This document shows positions 50,318 through 59,484 of a stretch of DNA of 64,000 nucleotides, one piece after another. Source of the stretch: SLDF01 sp964537925 (GTDB lineage: Bacteria > Bacteroidota > Bacteroidia > Chitinophagales > Saprospiraceae); assembly GCA_964537925.1 (NCBI GenBank), contig CAZICV010000003.1, positions 1-64,000 of the forward strand. The letters run 5' to 3'. How positions within the stretch are numbered: the first letter of the stretch is position 1; each line of letters starts with the position of its first letter. The translations under genes were made by a program, and so were the position numbers. The notes under the pieces are model-generated. The model had not been told where the DNA came from and did not search any database. It saw only the letters and a list, made by a program, of their open reading frames with translations.

Positions 50318-51478
50318 CTAGAAGCGATGGGTGAGCCCTACATTGAAAGACTCCCTGAATTGGGTACGGGGGCCTTTCCGGCCCGTAGACTGTCCTGCCT
50401 CATCTGTGATATCGAACATGATATCGTCGTCATAGATCAGTTGCGTAGAGAGGTTGGCGGACAAATAGTCATTGACCTTGAGCGTAAGGATATTTTCCCA
50501 GTTGATATCGATATTGCCGAATCCGCTGAGATGGCTAGTGAAAAAGTCTGCGCGGGAATGCAGCACCACGTTTTTTAACACTTCCTGCCGGTACTCGACC
50601 TTGAGAAACGAGCCCAGCTCAAACCTGAAATGCGGGTTCAGGTGGTCTCCCACCGGTATATACTGTGGTGCGAGACTGCTGTCCCGTACATAGGTCATCT
50701 TGCTGTTGAGCGGCGAGTAATACAGGTTGAGGTAAAAGGGCTGCTTGACCTGGTAGTTGACACCAGTACCAATATTGATATAACCCGGCGACATAAAGCC
50801 ACCGATATAAGCGCCCCTGCTGCCGTCCTTGTTGATACTGTAGTTGTTGTGCAGGCTACTGCGCACATTGAGCAGGGAAGAGAAATTCCAGCGGTCATCG
50901 AAATGCAGGTTGTACTGCGAGTTGAATTCAAACTGGTCTATATTCTTGTTGAAGTTAAACTCCCCCTGCCTGATGATACCGTACTGGAAATCAATGGTGT
51001 TCCGCCAGTCCCTCTTCTCCTGCTTGAAGTGGGCGGCCAGGAACACCCTGAACCCGATCGCCATGCTGCTGACACCACCCGCCTTCCAGTAAGGGCTGAA
51101 CGAGTGCTGGGCAAAATTGATCTGGAAAGCATTCTCAAACACCCAGAGCGGCTGTACTTCCACGCGCAGCGTATCCTTGCCAAATTGCTCAGCGCTCACT
51201 TTGCGAACCGACTTGCGTATACGGGCGCCTTCCGCCACCAACGAATAGCTGCCTGCAGCCACGCCCCTGATGACCGCCACACCATCCTTGCCTACCCTCA
51301 CCCTGCGCCGCTTTTCCACCAGGCGGACAGTGACCGTTTCACTCATTGCAAACCTCGATGGGCAGACCACCTGGACCACCAGGCTATCCTCTCCGGGAGG
51401 CTCGGTATGGACCGGAAGAGCGGCATCGGAAAAAAAAGGAAGTAAGAAGAGAGACAATACAGACAGATACCCTTTCAT
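50318..51478 (-). CDS. DUF3078-type outer-membrane beta-barrel protein
   Basis: A 386-residue protein (starting MKGYLSVLSLFLLPFFSDA; four codons upstream is an alternative). The signal peptide is followed by a small Ig/carboxypeptidase-regulatory-like domain (about 35-105, VRVGKDGVAVIRGVAAGSYSLVAEG). A barrel domain of alternating polar and aromatic strands then ends in Phe (NVGLTHRF), a typical outer-membrane C-terminus. The WKAGGVSS and GIGFRVFLAAHFK-like strands resemble DUF3078. Function is unknown. Confidence 0.8.
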   Translation of the reverse strand: MKGYLSVLSLFLLPFFSDAALPVHTEPPGEDSLVVQVVCPSRFAMSETVTVRLVEKRRRVRVGKDGVAVIRGVAAGSYSLVAEGARIRKSVRKVSAEQFGKDTLRVEVQPLWVFENAFQINFAQHSFSPYWKAGGVSSMAIGFRVFLAAHFKQEKRDWRNTIDFQYGIIRQGEFNFNKNIDQFEFNSQYNLHFDDRWNFSSLLNVRSSLHNNYSINKDGSRGAYIGGFMSPGYINIGTGVNYQVKQPFYLNLYYSPLNSKMTYVRDSSLAPQYIPVGDHLNPHFRFELGSFLKVEYRQEVLKNVVLHSRADFFTSHLSGFGNIDINWENILTLKVNDYLSANLSTQLIYDDDIMFDITDEAGQSTGRKGPRTQFRESFNVGLTHRF

Positions 51479-51559
51479 GAAAATCCTCATAGCTGCAAAA
51501 GTAGTATAACTGCCTGCGCATGAAAAATATTATATCAAAAAAGCAATGTATATGAGATC

Positions 51560-52306
51560 TTAGGTACCGGAACGGGGATTTGATTCCATCAGGGCGATGA
51601 GGCCGTCTACTGTCCAGGCGTCTTCTACGCGCATTTCCCCGTTGGCTGTCCTGCGCAGGGAGCTGAGATAAGCCCCGCAGCCCAGCAAGCTGCCCAGGTC
51701 ATGGGCCATCGACCGGATATAAACGCCTTTGCCGCAGACTACTTCAAAAGAAAGTACCGGGGGCTGATAGTCCGTGATGTCAAACCGGTCGATCCGCACC
51801 TGGCGCGCCTGGGTCTCTACGGCCCGGCCGGCTCTGGCATGCTCGTAGAGTCGTTTGCCATCTTTCTTGATGGCCGAGAAGACAGGAGGATGTTGCCACT
51901 GGGTACCGGTAAGGCTAAGCGCTGCCTGGCGGATATCGGCTATCCCGATATGGTCTGTCTCACCGGCGGGCTGCGGCAGGGTCTCCAGGTCATACGAGTC
52001 AGTCACCGCTCCGAGTACCATCGTGCCGGTATATACCTTGGTACGGGCCTGCAACGTTTCGATCTGCTTGGTCATACGGCCCGTGCACACGACCAACAGC
52101 CCTGTAGCGAGCGGATCCAGCGTACCGGCATGACCGATCTTCAGCTTGGGGATACCCCAGGCATATTTTGCCTTGACCTTGATGCGGTTGAGTGCGTCAA
52201 ACGAACTCCATCCCAGCGGCTTGTCGAGCAGCAGCACTGTTCCCTCCGACAAGAGATCCGGGGTGAGTATATCTTCAGGGGTGATGAACTTATTAATATG
52301 TGTCAT
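51560..52306 (-). CDS. truB: tRNA pseudouridine55 synthase
   Basis: A 248-residue protein that forms pseudouridine 55 in the T-loop of tRNA. It has LLDKPLGWSSFDALN, the catalytic GHAGTLDPLATGLL and, later, HPPVFSAIKKDGKRLYEHAR, then CGKGVYIRSMAHDLG. It is the last of a four-gene run ftsX-DUF3098-uppP-truB on one strand with gaps of 71, 6 and 7 bases, so it is clearly an operon. Confidence 0.96.
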   Translation of the reverse strand: MTHINKFITPEDILTPDLLSEGTVLLLDKPLGWSSFDALNRIKVKAKYAWGIPKLKIGHAGTLDPLATGLLVVCTGRMTKQIETLQARTKVYTGTMVLGAVTDSYDLETLPQPAGETDHIGIADIRQAALSLTGTQWQHPPVFSAIKKDGKRLYEHARAGRAVETQARQVRIDRFDITDYQPPVLSFEVVCGKGVYIRSMAHDLGSLLGCGAYLSSLRRTANGEMRVEDAWTVDGLIALMESNPRSGT

Positions 52307-52313
52307 CAGCAGA

Positions 52314-53108
52314 TCAGATCAGGAAATAGCTGGCAAGCGCCAGCAAACCAATCGCAAAACAATAAAAAGCAAAATATTGCAGGCCGGCCCCCGCGACCAG
52401 GCGTATCATCAGGCGGCAAGCCAGTATACCGACGACAAAAGCGGCTACAAACCCACCGGCCAGCACAGCATAATCCGCTTCGGCGGCTCCCATCGTGCCG
52501 TCAAGCAGATCCTTGGCTACCTTGCCCAGGATCAGTGGGACGACCATGAGAAAAGAAAATCGCGCAGCTTGCTGCCTGTCTATCCGGAGCAGCACGGCCG
52601 TAGATATGGTAGCCCCTGAACGCGAAATACCAGGCAACAGAGCTATTGCCTGAGCCAGCCCGATGATCAGGGCGTCACGCATACTGAGCGAACGGCCTTC
52701 GACCGGGCGGATGCGGTTGGCCAGCAACAGGAGAAAGCCGGTGATGATCAGGCAGACGCTCACCAGTACGATCTGTTGTTCAAACAGTGTATCCAACCGG
52801 TCGCCCAGCAATACGCCGACTGCTCCTGCGGGTATCATAGACAGAATGATCTTGGCCGAAAATGATACACTCTCTTTCTCACCTGAGAAGAGCCCCGAAA
52901 ATATCTGCCCTATCTCGCGGCGAAACACAAAAATGGTACTCAGTGCAGTAGCGAAATGGACTACTACGGTGAACAGCAGGTCATCCTCGGGATGATAGTT
53001 CAGAAAGTATTTGGTGAGCTCGATATGTCCACTGGAACTAACGGGCAGAAATTCTGTCAGCCCCTGAACGATCCCGAGCAGGATCGCCTTCAACAAACCC
53101 GGTATCAT
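52314..53108 (-). CDS. uppP: Undecaprenyl-diphosphatase
   Basis: A 264-residue integral membrane protein of the BacA type that recycles undecaprenyl phosphate for cell-wall synthesis. It starts with IVQGLTEFLPVSSSGHIEL, which holds the family's catalytic Glu/Ser region, and has PGISRSGATISTAVL in the middle. About eight hydrophobic spans are visible. It is between the DUF3098 gene and truB. Confidence 0.96.
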   Translation of the reverse strand: MIPGLLKAILLGIVQGLTEFLPVSSSGHIELTKYFLNYHPEDDLLFTVVVHFATALSTIFVFRREIGQIFSGLFSGEKESVSFSAKIILSMIPAGAVGVLLGDRLDTLFEQQIVLVSVCLIITGFLLLLANRIRPVEGRSLSMRDALIIGLAQAIALLPGISRSGATISTAVLLRIDRQQAARFSFLMVVPLILGKVAKDLLDGTMGAAEADYAVLAGGFVAAFVVGILACRLMIRLVAGAGLQYFAFYCFAIGLLALASYFLI

Positions 53109-53114
53109 AGAAGG

Positions 53115-53414
53115 TTATTCCGGACGTGTAAAGATAGCATATACCTCAACCGCCAGGCCGGCAAGGATCACTAACGGAGCAAGCGTGATCCGTCTGAAGC
53201 TGTATATCCTGTCCGCGTCCCAGGTGTCCGGGTCCGGCATACCGCCGCCCAACATCAACAGGCAACCCAGCAGGATCAGGCCCAACCCGATCCCAATGAA
53301 GATAAAATTGCGCTTGCCGAAGAGCATGGGAGTCGCCTCCTGGGCGGTCCGGGCTTTTGCGCCGGCAGCCGGGCGGGTAGTCACTATTTTCCTGGGGGCA
53401 GGATTCTTTGCCAT
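53115..53414 (-). CDS. DUF3098 family two-TM protein
   Basis: A 99-residue protein with a basic N-terminal tail and two hydrophobic segments (about 36-56 and 76-95), joined by a PDPDTWDADRIYSFRRI loop of the DUF3098 family. It is conserved between ftsX and uppP in Bacteroidota. The position suggests a role at the cell-division or envelope-synthesis site. Function is unknown. Confidence 0.85.
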   Translation of the reverse strand: MAKNPAPRKIVTTRPAAGAKARTAQEATPMLFGKRNFIFIGIGLGLILLGCLLMLGGGMPDPDTWDADRIYSFRRITLAPLVILAGLAVEVYAIFTRPE

Positions 53415-53485
53415 GAAACTCAGACTTTATCCTGTAAAAATAAGCAAACACTGCGGCATACCCAAGCGTACGGGAGCTCTTCAGG

Positions 53486-54370
53486 CTAAAACAATTCATC
53501 CAGGCGCATCCTGAGATAGCGCCCTACAGTGAAAAAAGTACTGATGACCGTCAGCAGTATGCCGCATAGGATCACCCCTCCCAGGGTCCCCATCACGATA
53601 TCATCGTTGAGTATGTCCCGGAAGCCCGGCTGCCTGTCCATCAGGAACAGGATACAACCGGAGAGAAGCAGGCAGGCAATGAGACCGCTCAGGAGTCCGT
53701 TAACAAAGGCCCTCGCCAGGAAAGGACGCCTGATGAATCCCCAGGAAGCGCCGACCAGCTCCATATTCTTGATCAGCATCCTGTTTGCATATAGTGCCAG
53801 TTTGATAGAATTGTGGATCAGCGCGATGGTGACAAACACAAATACAATGCCCAATATGAGTATGAAATAGCTGATGCGCTCCACGTTTTCGAGCACGCTG
53901 TCTACCATTGTCTCCTGGAAATACACATCGTTGATAAGGTCGCTTTTACGCTTGAGGTCTGCCTTGAGCGCATGCAGGTCCTCCTTATTCAGATACTGGC
54001 CTTCGACATTGAAGGTAAACACGTCGAAGAGCGGATTGGGCATATCTAGCAACAGGAAATCCTCGCCAAAATCCTCCGCGAGCAGCTTGGCGGCATCTTC
54101 GCGCGAGACGAATTCGATGCTGGACGGCTTGACCTGGGGAGACCGTTCGATCAGTTCGCGAACGCGCGCCACCTCCTTCTCTCCTGTCCGGTCACGGAGT
54201 TCGACGATAATATTGATCCGCTCCTTGAAGTAATCCGCCAGTTCGCTGGAATGACTGCTGATCAGCGCAAAGAGGCCCAGCAGGAAAAGCACCAGCGATA
54301 CGCTGACAATAGAAGTCGTATAGTTGGGTTTGGGCCTGAGTTTGCGGGCACGCGCTGCGATCGAGCTCAT
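53486..54370 (-). CDS. ftsX: FtsX cell-division ABC transporter permease
   Basis: The 294-residue protein has four membrane spans (about 22-42, 165-190, 225-250 and 265-285). An extracellular loop at 45-160 (INIIVELRDRTGEKEV) lies between the first two. It pairs with FtsE to control peptidoglycan hydrolases at the septum. ftsE is not in the window. It is the first gene of the division/envelope operon, with a -7 box at 54404-54411. Confidence 0.93.
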   Translation of the reverse strand: MSSIAARARKLRPKPNYTTSIVSVSLVLFLLGLFALISSHSSELADYFKERINIIVELRDRTGEKEVARVRELIERSPQVKPSSIEFVSREDAAKLLAEDFGEDFLLLDMPNPLFDVFTFNVEGQYLNKEDLHALKADLKRKSDLINDVYFQETMVDSVLENVERISYFILILGIVFVFVTIALIHNSIKLALYANRMLIKNMELVGASWGFIRRPFLARAFVNGLLSGLIACLLLSGCILFLMDRQPGFRDILNDDIVMGTLGGVILCGILLTVISTFFTVGRYLRMRLDELF

Positions 54371-54403
54371 CTGAAGCTTGGACTTTAAGGTGTAAAACTA
54401 CAA

Positions 54404-54411
54404 CAAATATA
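54404..54411 (-). promoter_or_regulatory. -7 box for the ftsX operon
   Basis: The minus-strand TATATTTG matches TAnnTTTG, 33 bases before the ftsX ATG. There is no TTTG at the standard -33 distance. Confidence 0.4.
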
Positions 54412-54581
54412 GTTTTTTTGTAATCTATAACTCGTAGTTAATTCTATGACTTTGCGCTGCTACCGGTTCGCGACACATATATGCGCCTTCCCGCGGAGTC
54501 CGGGTTGTAGGCTATATGGAAAAAGCATCCTAAATTCGCCTTCGCAAAAACAAATATCAGCACACTTATCATACGGCCGAC

Positions 54582-55289
54582 ATGGGACGCGCATTTGAAA
54601 AGAGAAAACATAAAATGTTTGCCCGCTACGACAAGATGGCGAAGGCTTTCACGAGAGTAGGCAAAGAGATCGCCCTGGCGGTAAAGGCAGGCGGTATCAG
54701 CCCGGAATACAATCCCCGGTTAAGGGCGGCCATCCAGAACGCCCGCGGCGTCAATATGCCGAAAGACCGCATCGAAGCGGCCATCAAGCGCGCCAGCTCC
54801 AAAGACGACAAGGGTTTTGAAGAGGTGAGCTTCGAAGGCTATGCCCCCCACGGCGTAGCGGTGATCGTGGAGTGCGCTACCGACAACAACACGCGTACGG
54901 TTGCAAATGTGCGCATGCACTTCAATAAAAACGGTGGGTCCCTGGGCACATCGGGCTCTGTACAATTCCTGTTCGAGCGTAAGGGTGTATTCCGTATAGA
55001 AGCCGGCAAACTTGACCTGGATGAACTGGAACTGGAACTGATCGACGCCGGAGCTGCGGATATCGGGCAGGAGGACGGAGAGATCGTCGTGTATGCGGGT
55101 TTCAGCGATTTCGGCGGAATGCAGAAATTCCTGGAGGACCGGGGCATCGAAGTGAAAAGTTCCGAACTCTCATATATCCCCCTTACATCCAAGGAGCTTG
55201 CCGACGAACAGATCGACGATGTGCTGGAGCTGATCGAAGCGCTCGAGGGCGATGACGACGTGCTCAGGGTCTATCACAATCTCGACTAG
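54582..55289 (+). CDS. YebC/PmpR family protein
   Basis: A 235-residue protein (DUF28) with MGRAFEKRKHKMFARYDKMAKAFTRVGKEI at the start, read as two helices. It continues with NMPKDRIEAAIKRAS, FEGYAPHGVAVIVECATDNNTRTVANVR and ending EALEGDDDVLRVYHNL. The family includes transcription regulators and, as shown for some members, translation factors for poly-proline stretches. It is a single gene, convergent with a PorT-like gene. A short inverted repeat (GCCTGC with GCAGGC near 55318-55338) follows it. Confidence 0.94.
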   Translation: MGRAFEKRKHKMFARYDKMAKAFTRVGKEIALAVKAGGISPEYNPRLRAAIQNARGVNMPKDRIEAAIKRASSKDDKGFEEVSFEGYAPHGVAVIVECATDNNTRTVANVRMHFNKNGGSLGTSGSVQFLFERKGVFRIEAGKLDLDELELELIDAGAADIGQEDGEIVVYAGFSDFGGMQKFLEDRGIEVKSSELSYIPLTSKELADEQIDDVLELIEALEGDDDVLRVYHNLD

Positions 55290-55377
55290 GAAACTCTTTT
55301 TACAGCTATTCACACTATGCCTGCTGCGGATCTGCAGGCTGATAACGCGTTCCCTCTCCTTTAGCGGGCAGTTGGTC

Positions 55378-56106
55378 TCACTCGAAGTAATACCGCGCGA
55401 CTAGTCCAAAGTAATCTCCTACATGAAATATATCGGCTATCCGGTCTTCAGGAGGCGTACCCTTCCAGGTAATACGCGTGATGAAGAGCGGCCAGGGGGC
55501 TATGTTATATACCAGTCCGAGGTAGACCCTGCCGAAGGTTTTTGTACGGTATTCCGCTCCTGCCATTGTAGTGATCACGGGTCTTATATAGCCGAGTTTA
55601 AGTGATTGCGCCCCGATCCTGTCGTTACCGGCATAGAGATCGGTGGGCAGCGCCTGGATGGGCATACCGGCCGAGATACTGGCAGCTACCTCGTCGGTGA
55701 GCCGTACATAGTAAGCCAGCATCACGGGTATCTCATAGGTGGTCGTACGGAAACGCACTTCGTCGGACTGACCCTGGCCATCGGCATAAGCGACATAATC
55801 CCGGCGCAGCAGGTTGATACCTGTCTGCAGGTAAAGCCGGTTGGCAAGCCGGAGCTGTACGATACCTCCTATCGAGAACCCGTTGGTCGAGCGCATCCCG
55901 AAGTCTACGTCGTCGATCACGATGCCTGCCTGCCGCACATTGAGGAGGTTCGTCGGGAAGATAACACTGCCTTGTACACCGAAAGTGACCAGCAGTCCGC
56001 CATCCTCAAACTCCTCCTGTTCACTCTGGGCATACAGATCAACACTCGCAGCCAAAACCAACAGGCAACATAATACCCGCACCCAAAAAACTATTCTTTG
56101 TTTCAT
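55378..56106 (-). CDS. PorT-like outer-membrane beta-barrel protein
   Basis: A 242-residue protein. The start at 56106 (MKQRIVFWVRVLCCLLVLAAS) gives a normal signal peptide; the earlier ATG adds 23 residues that do not belong. The mature part is barrel-like: GLLVTFGVQGSVIFPTNLLN near the start, NGFSIGGIVQLRLANRLYLQTGINL and YEIPVMLAYYVRL in the middle, and a C-terminal LVARYYFE ending in an aromatic. Such porins are often annotated PorT family. PorT proper is a T9SS gene, but this one cannot be equated with it. Confidence 0.8.
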   Translation of the reverse strand: MKQRIVFWVRVLCCLLVLAASVDLYAQSEQEEFEDGGLLVTFGVQGSVIFPTNLLNVRQAGIVIDDVDFGMRSTNGFSIGGIVQLRLANRLYLQTGINLLRRDYVAYADGQGQSDEVRFRTTTYEIPVMLAYYVRLTDEVAASISAGMPIQALPTDLYAGNDRIGAQSLKLGYIRPVITTMAGAEYRTKTFGRVYLGLVYNIAPWPLFITRITWKGTPPEDRIADIFHVGDYFGLVARYYFE

Positions 56107-56272
56107 CCTTATCTGTCTGTAAACGCCTACGGTCTCAAGCTGATTGTACCGACTCCGGCCACAAAAATACAACATATTTAACGAGCGCCTGCGGCGATAG
56201 GCTGCGTGGGAATTCTCTATTACCGTTTCTAGTCTCTGCGCCGCCTGTTTTCTTCGCGAAAGCTATCTGCAT

Positions 56273-56773
56273 TCAAATATGCCCCCTCCGGCCCAGTTCC
56301 ACTACTTCCAGCCGGTCGATTTTTCCCTTGTCGATACAGAAACGCACACAGGTACGCATCAGGTGAAATCCGTGATGCCCGGCGGCCCCGGGGTTGATAT
56401 GCAGTAAGGCGTAGCGGGGATCAGGTATCACCTTCAGTATATGAGAGTGCCCGCAGATGAAAAGACCAGGACTGGCTCCTTCGATCAATGTGCGTATCCG
56501 TGCAGGATAACGACCGGGATATCCACCGATATGTATCATCAGGACCCGCAGTCCATTGGTATCGAATTCCTGTATCTCAGGCCATTCGGCCCGGCAGGTA
56601 TGGTCATCAATATTGCCGTATACCGCACGGACGGGCGCTATCTCTTTCAGACGGTCGGTGATATCGAGGCTGCCCAGGTCGCCTGCATGCCAGATCTCAT
56701 CCGACCCGTCAAGGGCTGCCAGTATCCCGTCATCGAGGTGGCCGTGGGTATCTGAAAGGAGCCCTATTCGCAC
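56273..56773 (-). CDS. YfcE-type metallophosphoesterase
   Basis: A 166-residue phosphoesterase of the MJ0936/YfcE group. The metal-binding set is complete: SDTHGHLDD, HAGDLGS, YGNIDDH, and GHSHILK with a later INPGAAG. It hydrolyses phosphodiesters, substrate unknown. It lies three bases after the oxidoreductase gene and ends the carboxyltransferase-oxidoreductase-phosphoesterase operon. Confidence 0.92.
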   Translation of the reverse strand: MRIGLLSDTHGHLDDGILAALDGSDEIWHAGDLGSLDITDRLKEIAPVRAVYGNIDDHTCRAEWPEIQEFDTNGLRVLMIHIGGYPGRYPARIRTLIEGASPGLFICGHSHILKVIPDPRYALLHINPGAAGHHGFHLMRTCVRFCIDKGKIDRLEVVELGRRGHI

Positions 56774-56776
56774 GAA

Positions 56777-57745
56777 TCAGTCATTTCTGAGGACTAGTTT
56801 GCCAAATTGGCGGCCTGCCGCCATGTGCTCCACCGCCTGCTGGCCGTCCCGCATAGCCCATACCTTGTCTATCACAGGATGTATCCTGTGCGCCGCCACA
56901 AAACGCAACATGTCCCCAAACTCCGCTACAGTACCCATCGTAGAGCCATGTATACTGATCTGCTTCCAGAAGATAGACTGGGGATTGAGTCCGTCTATCC
57001 GGCCGCCTGTGCCGCCGTAGATACCGATACGCGCACCGGGATTGCAGGCCTGTACGAGTTTGCCGAGGCCGTTCCCGGCCGCTCCGTCTATCACGATATC
57101 CACACCGCCGCCACTAACGTCCCGGATGGCTTTATCCAGGTCGGGGTCAGTATAGTCTACCGCTCCTGCAGCGCCCAGATCAATTGCACGCTGCCTTTTC
57201 TCCTCCGACCCGGAACTGACGTATACCTCGCAACCGTAGGCCAGTGCAAACTGGAAGGCGAATAAAGCCACACCGCCGCCGATACCCGAGATCAGCACTT
57301 TGTCACCTGGCTGCGGATGGCACCTGGTAAATAAAGTGCGGTAAGCCGTAAGCCCGGCAAGCGGCAGCGCTGCCGCCTCTTCCATACTCAGGTGTACAGG
57401 CTTATCGAACAAATTCTCTTCGGGCACGAGGGTATATTCAGCAAAAGTCCCCTTAGAGGGCATACCGAGTATAGCGAAGTCGCGGGATTGCACAGCAGGA
57501 TTGTCCCCCCATCCCAGGGTTGGGCAGATGATCACCTCACGCCCTGCACAGGTACCGGCTCCGTCCGATCCCGGCACGACCGGTAGTTGTATACGGGCAT
57601 ACTGCCCCTTGGTGATCCATACATCGCGGTGATTCAAAGCCGCTGTGCTGATCCGGACCAGCTTATACCCCGGCGTTTCACGAGGTGTTTCGATGTCTTT
57701 CCACAATAACGGCTCATGCAGAGCCTCGAGCACAAGCGCTTTCAT
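56777..57745 (-). CDS. Zinc-binding-type (MDR) quinone oxidoreductase-like
   Basis: A 322-residue medium-chain dehydrogenase. The GroES-like domain contains NHRDVWITKGQYA and PVVPGSDGAGT. The Rossmann domain has the NADP-binding VLISGIGGGVALFAFQFA. The classical catalytic-zinc residues (Cys at the first zinc site) are not seen, so it is more like the zinc-less quinone oxidoreductases. It is 12 bases downstream of the acyl-CoA carboxyltransferase gene, implying shared acyl or aldehyde metabolism (inference). Confidence 0.85.
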   Translation of the reverse strand: MKALVLEALHEPLLWKDIETPRETPGYKLVRISTAALNHRDVWITKGQYARIQLPVVPGSDGAGTCAGREVIICPTLGWGDNPAVQSRDFAILGMPSKGTFAEYTLVPEENLFDKPVHLSMEEAAALPLAGLTAYRTLFTRCHPQPGDKVLISGIGGGVALFAFQFALAYGCEVYVSSGSEEKRQRAIDLGAAGAVDYTDPDLDKAIRDVSGGGVDIVIDGAAGNGLGKLVQACNPGARIGIYGGTGGRIDGLNPQSIFWKQISIHGSTMGTVAEFGDMLRFVAAHRIHPVIDKVWAMRDGQQAVEHMAAGRQFGKLVLRND

Positions 57746-57757
57746 GACGATGCAGTT

Positions 57758-59299
57758 TTAGAGCGGGATGTTGCCATGTTTCTTACGCGGCAGTTGGTCC
57801 ACTTTGTTGGCCAGTGAGGCAAATGCCGTGATGAGCTTTTTCCTTGAATCCGCCGGGTCGATCACTTCGTCTACAAACCCGCGCGAGGCGGCACGATAGG
57901 GATTGGCAAACTTCTCCGCGTATTCCTGCTCTTTCTCCGCGAGCTTGGCAGCCGGATCGGCTGCGTTGCTTATTTCTTTCTTGAAGATGATCTCACTGGC
58001 CCCTTTAGCGCCCATCACGGCGATCTCGGCCGAAGGCCAGGCAAAGTTGAGATCTGCCCCGATATGCTTGGAATTCATCACGTCATACGCGCCGCCGTAA
58101 GCCTTTCTTGTGATCAGCGTCACGCGCGGCACCGTGGCTTCGCTGAACGCATAGAGCAGTTTGGCACCGTTGGTGATGATGGCATTCCATTCCTGGTCCG
58201 TGCCGGGGAGAAATCCCGGCACATCTACCAAGACCAGCAGGGGTATATTGAAGCAGTCGCAGAATCGGACAAACCGCGCGCCTTTCTTAGAAGCGTTCAC
58301 ATCCAGCACGCCTGCCAGTGAATAAGGCTGATTGGCTACAATACCGATACTCCGCCCGCCCAACCTGGCAAAGCCGACCAGGATATTGTCTGCATACTGT
58401 TCGTGGATCTCGAAGAAAGAGCCCTCATCCATGATCCCGGCGATCACCTCGCGCATATCGTACGGCTGGTTGGCGCTGGCAGGTATGATATCGCGCAATG
58501 TTCTGCGGTACTCGTCTCCAATCTCGTAAGGCAGAAGCGGTGGCCGTTCCTCACAGTTTTGCGGTATATAGCTCATCAGTCGCCGGATCTTGTGGATACA
58601 GTCCAGATCATTGACAGCTGTAAGATGCGTCACACCACTCTTGGTAGCATGCGTATGCGCCCCCCCGAGGTCCTCCGAGCTCACGTCTTCATTGGTCACG
58701 GTCTTGACCACATTGGGACCCGTGACAAACATATAGGAAGTATGCTCGACCATGATCGTAAAATCCGTGATCGCCGGAGAGTATACAGCGCCACCCGCAC
58801 AAGGACCCATGATCGCGGATATCTGGGGGATCACACCGGAAGCCCTTGTATTGCGGTAAAATATATCCGCATAGCCACCCAGCGAATTGACCCCCTCCTG
58901 TATACGTGCCCCACCGGAGTCATTGAGACCGATCACGGGAGCGCCGTTTTTCATGGCCAGGTCCATCAGCTTGCATATCTTCTCTGCATGGGTCTCCGAC
59001 AGAGATCCGCCGAATACGGTAAAGTCCTGGGAAAAAACATACACCAGCCGGCCGTGGATCGTACCATATCCTGTCACTACTCCATCCCCCGGGAATATCT
59101 GCTGTTCCATACCAAAGTCGGAGCTGCGGTGTGTCACGAGCATGCCGATCTCCTGGAAAGAAGCCTTGTCGAGCAGCAGTTCGACCCGCTCACGGGCGGT
59201 CAGTTTGCCCTTGCCATGTTGTGCTTCTATCCTGTCAGCGCCTCCTCCCAGCAGTGCGGCTTGTTCTTTGTCTTTGAGTATCCTGAGTTTGTCTTCCAT
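57758..59299 (-). CDS. Acyl-CoA carboxylase carboxyltransferase (beta) subunit
   Basis: The 513-residue protein starts MEDKLRILKDKEQAALLGGG; an earlier frame to 59407 is not family-like. It is the propionyl-/acetyl-CoA carboxyltransferase type, with GLNDSGGARIQEG and IMGPCAGGAVYSPAITDF, both forming the oxyanion holes of the crotonase fold, and a second such pair later (FLPGTDQEWNAIITNGAK and RKAYGGAYDVM). It carries a carboxyl from biotin to acyl-CoA. The biotin carboxylase partner is not in the window. Most likely propionyl-CoA carboxylase; not proven. Confidence 0.93.
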   Translation of the reverse strand: MEDKLRILKDKEQAALLGGGADRIEAQHGKGKLTARERVELLLDKASFQEIGMLVTHRSSDFGMEQQIFPGDGVVTGYGTIHGRLVYVFSQDFTVFGGSLSETHAEKICKLMDLAMKNGAPVIGLNDSGGARIQEGVNSLGGYADIFYRNTRASGVIPQISAIMGPCAGGAVYSPAITDFTIMVEHTSYMFVTGPNVVKTVTNEDVSSEDLGGAHTHATKSGVTHLTAVNDLDCIHKIRRLMSYIPQNCEERPPLLPYEIGDEYRRTLRDIIPASANQPYDMREVIAGIMDEGSFFEIHEQYADNILVGFARLGGRSIGIVANQPYSLAGVLDVNASKKGARFVRFCDCFNIPLLVLVDVPGFLPGTDQEWNAIITNGAKLLYAFSEATVPRVTLITRKAYGGAYDVMNSKHIGADLNFAWPSAEIAVMGAKGASEIIFKKEISNAADPAAKLAEKEQEYAEKFANPYRAASRGFVDEVIDPADSRKKLITAFASLANKVDQLPRKKHGNIPL

Positions 59300-59484
59300 C
59301 AATCGTTGTTGCGGGAAAGCTCCCGGTGTAGAGGCCTTAAAGATAGAACGGTGATGCGGTAAATTAAAAGTGTTTTGCTCCGGGACAGGTTTGCACAGGA
59401 GTATCAAAATATCGCACAGGCCATAATTCAGGCGAATGCAGTGAAGGAAATATATTAGTTTTAGGCATCAAACTAAAAGCTGAG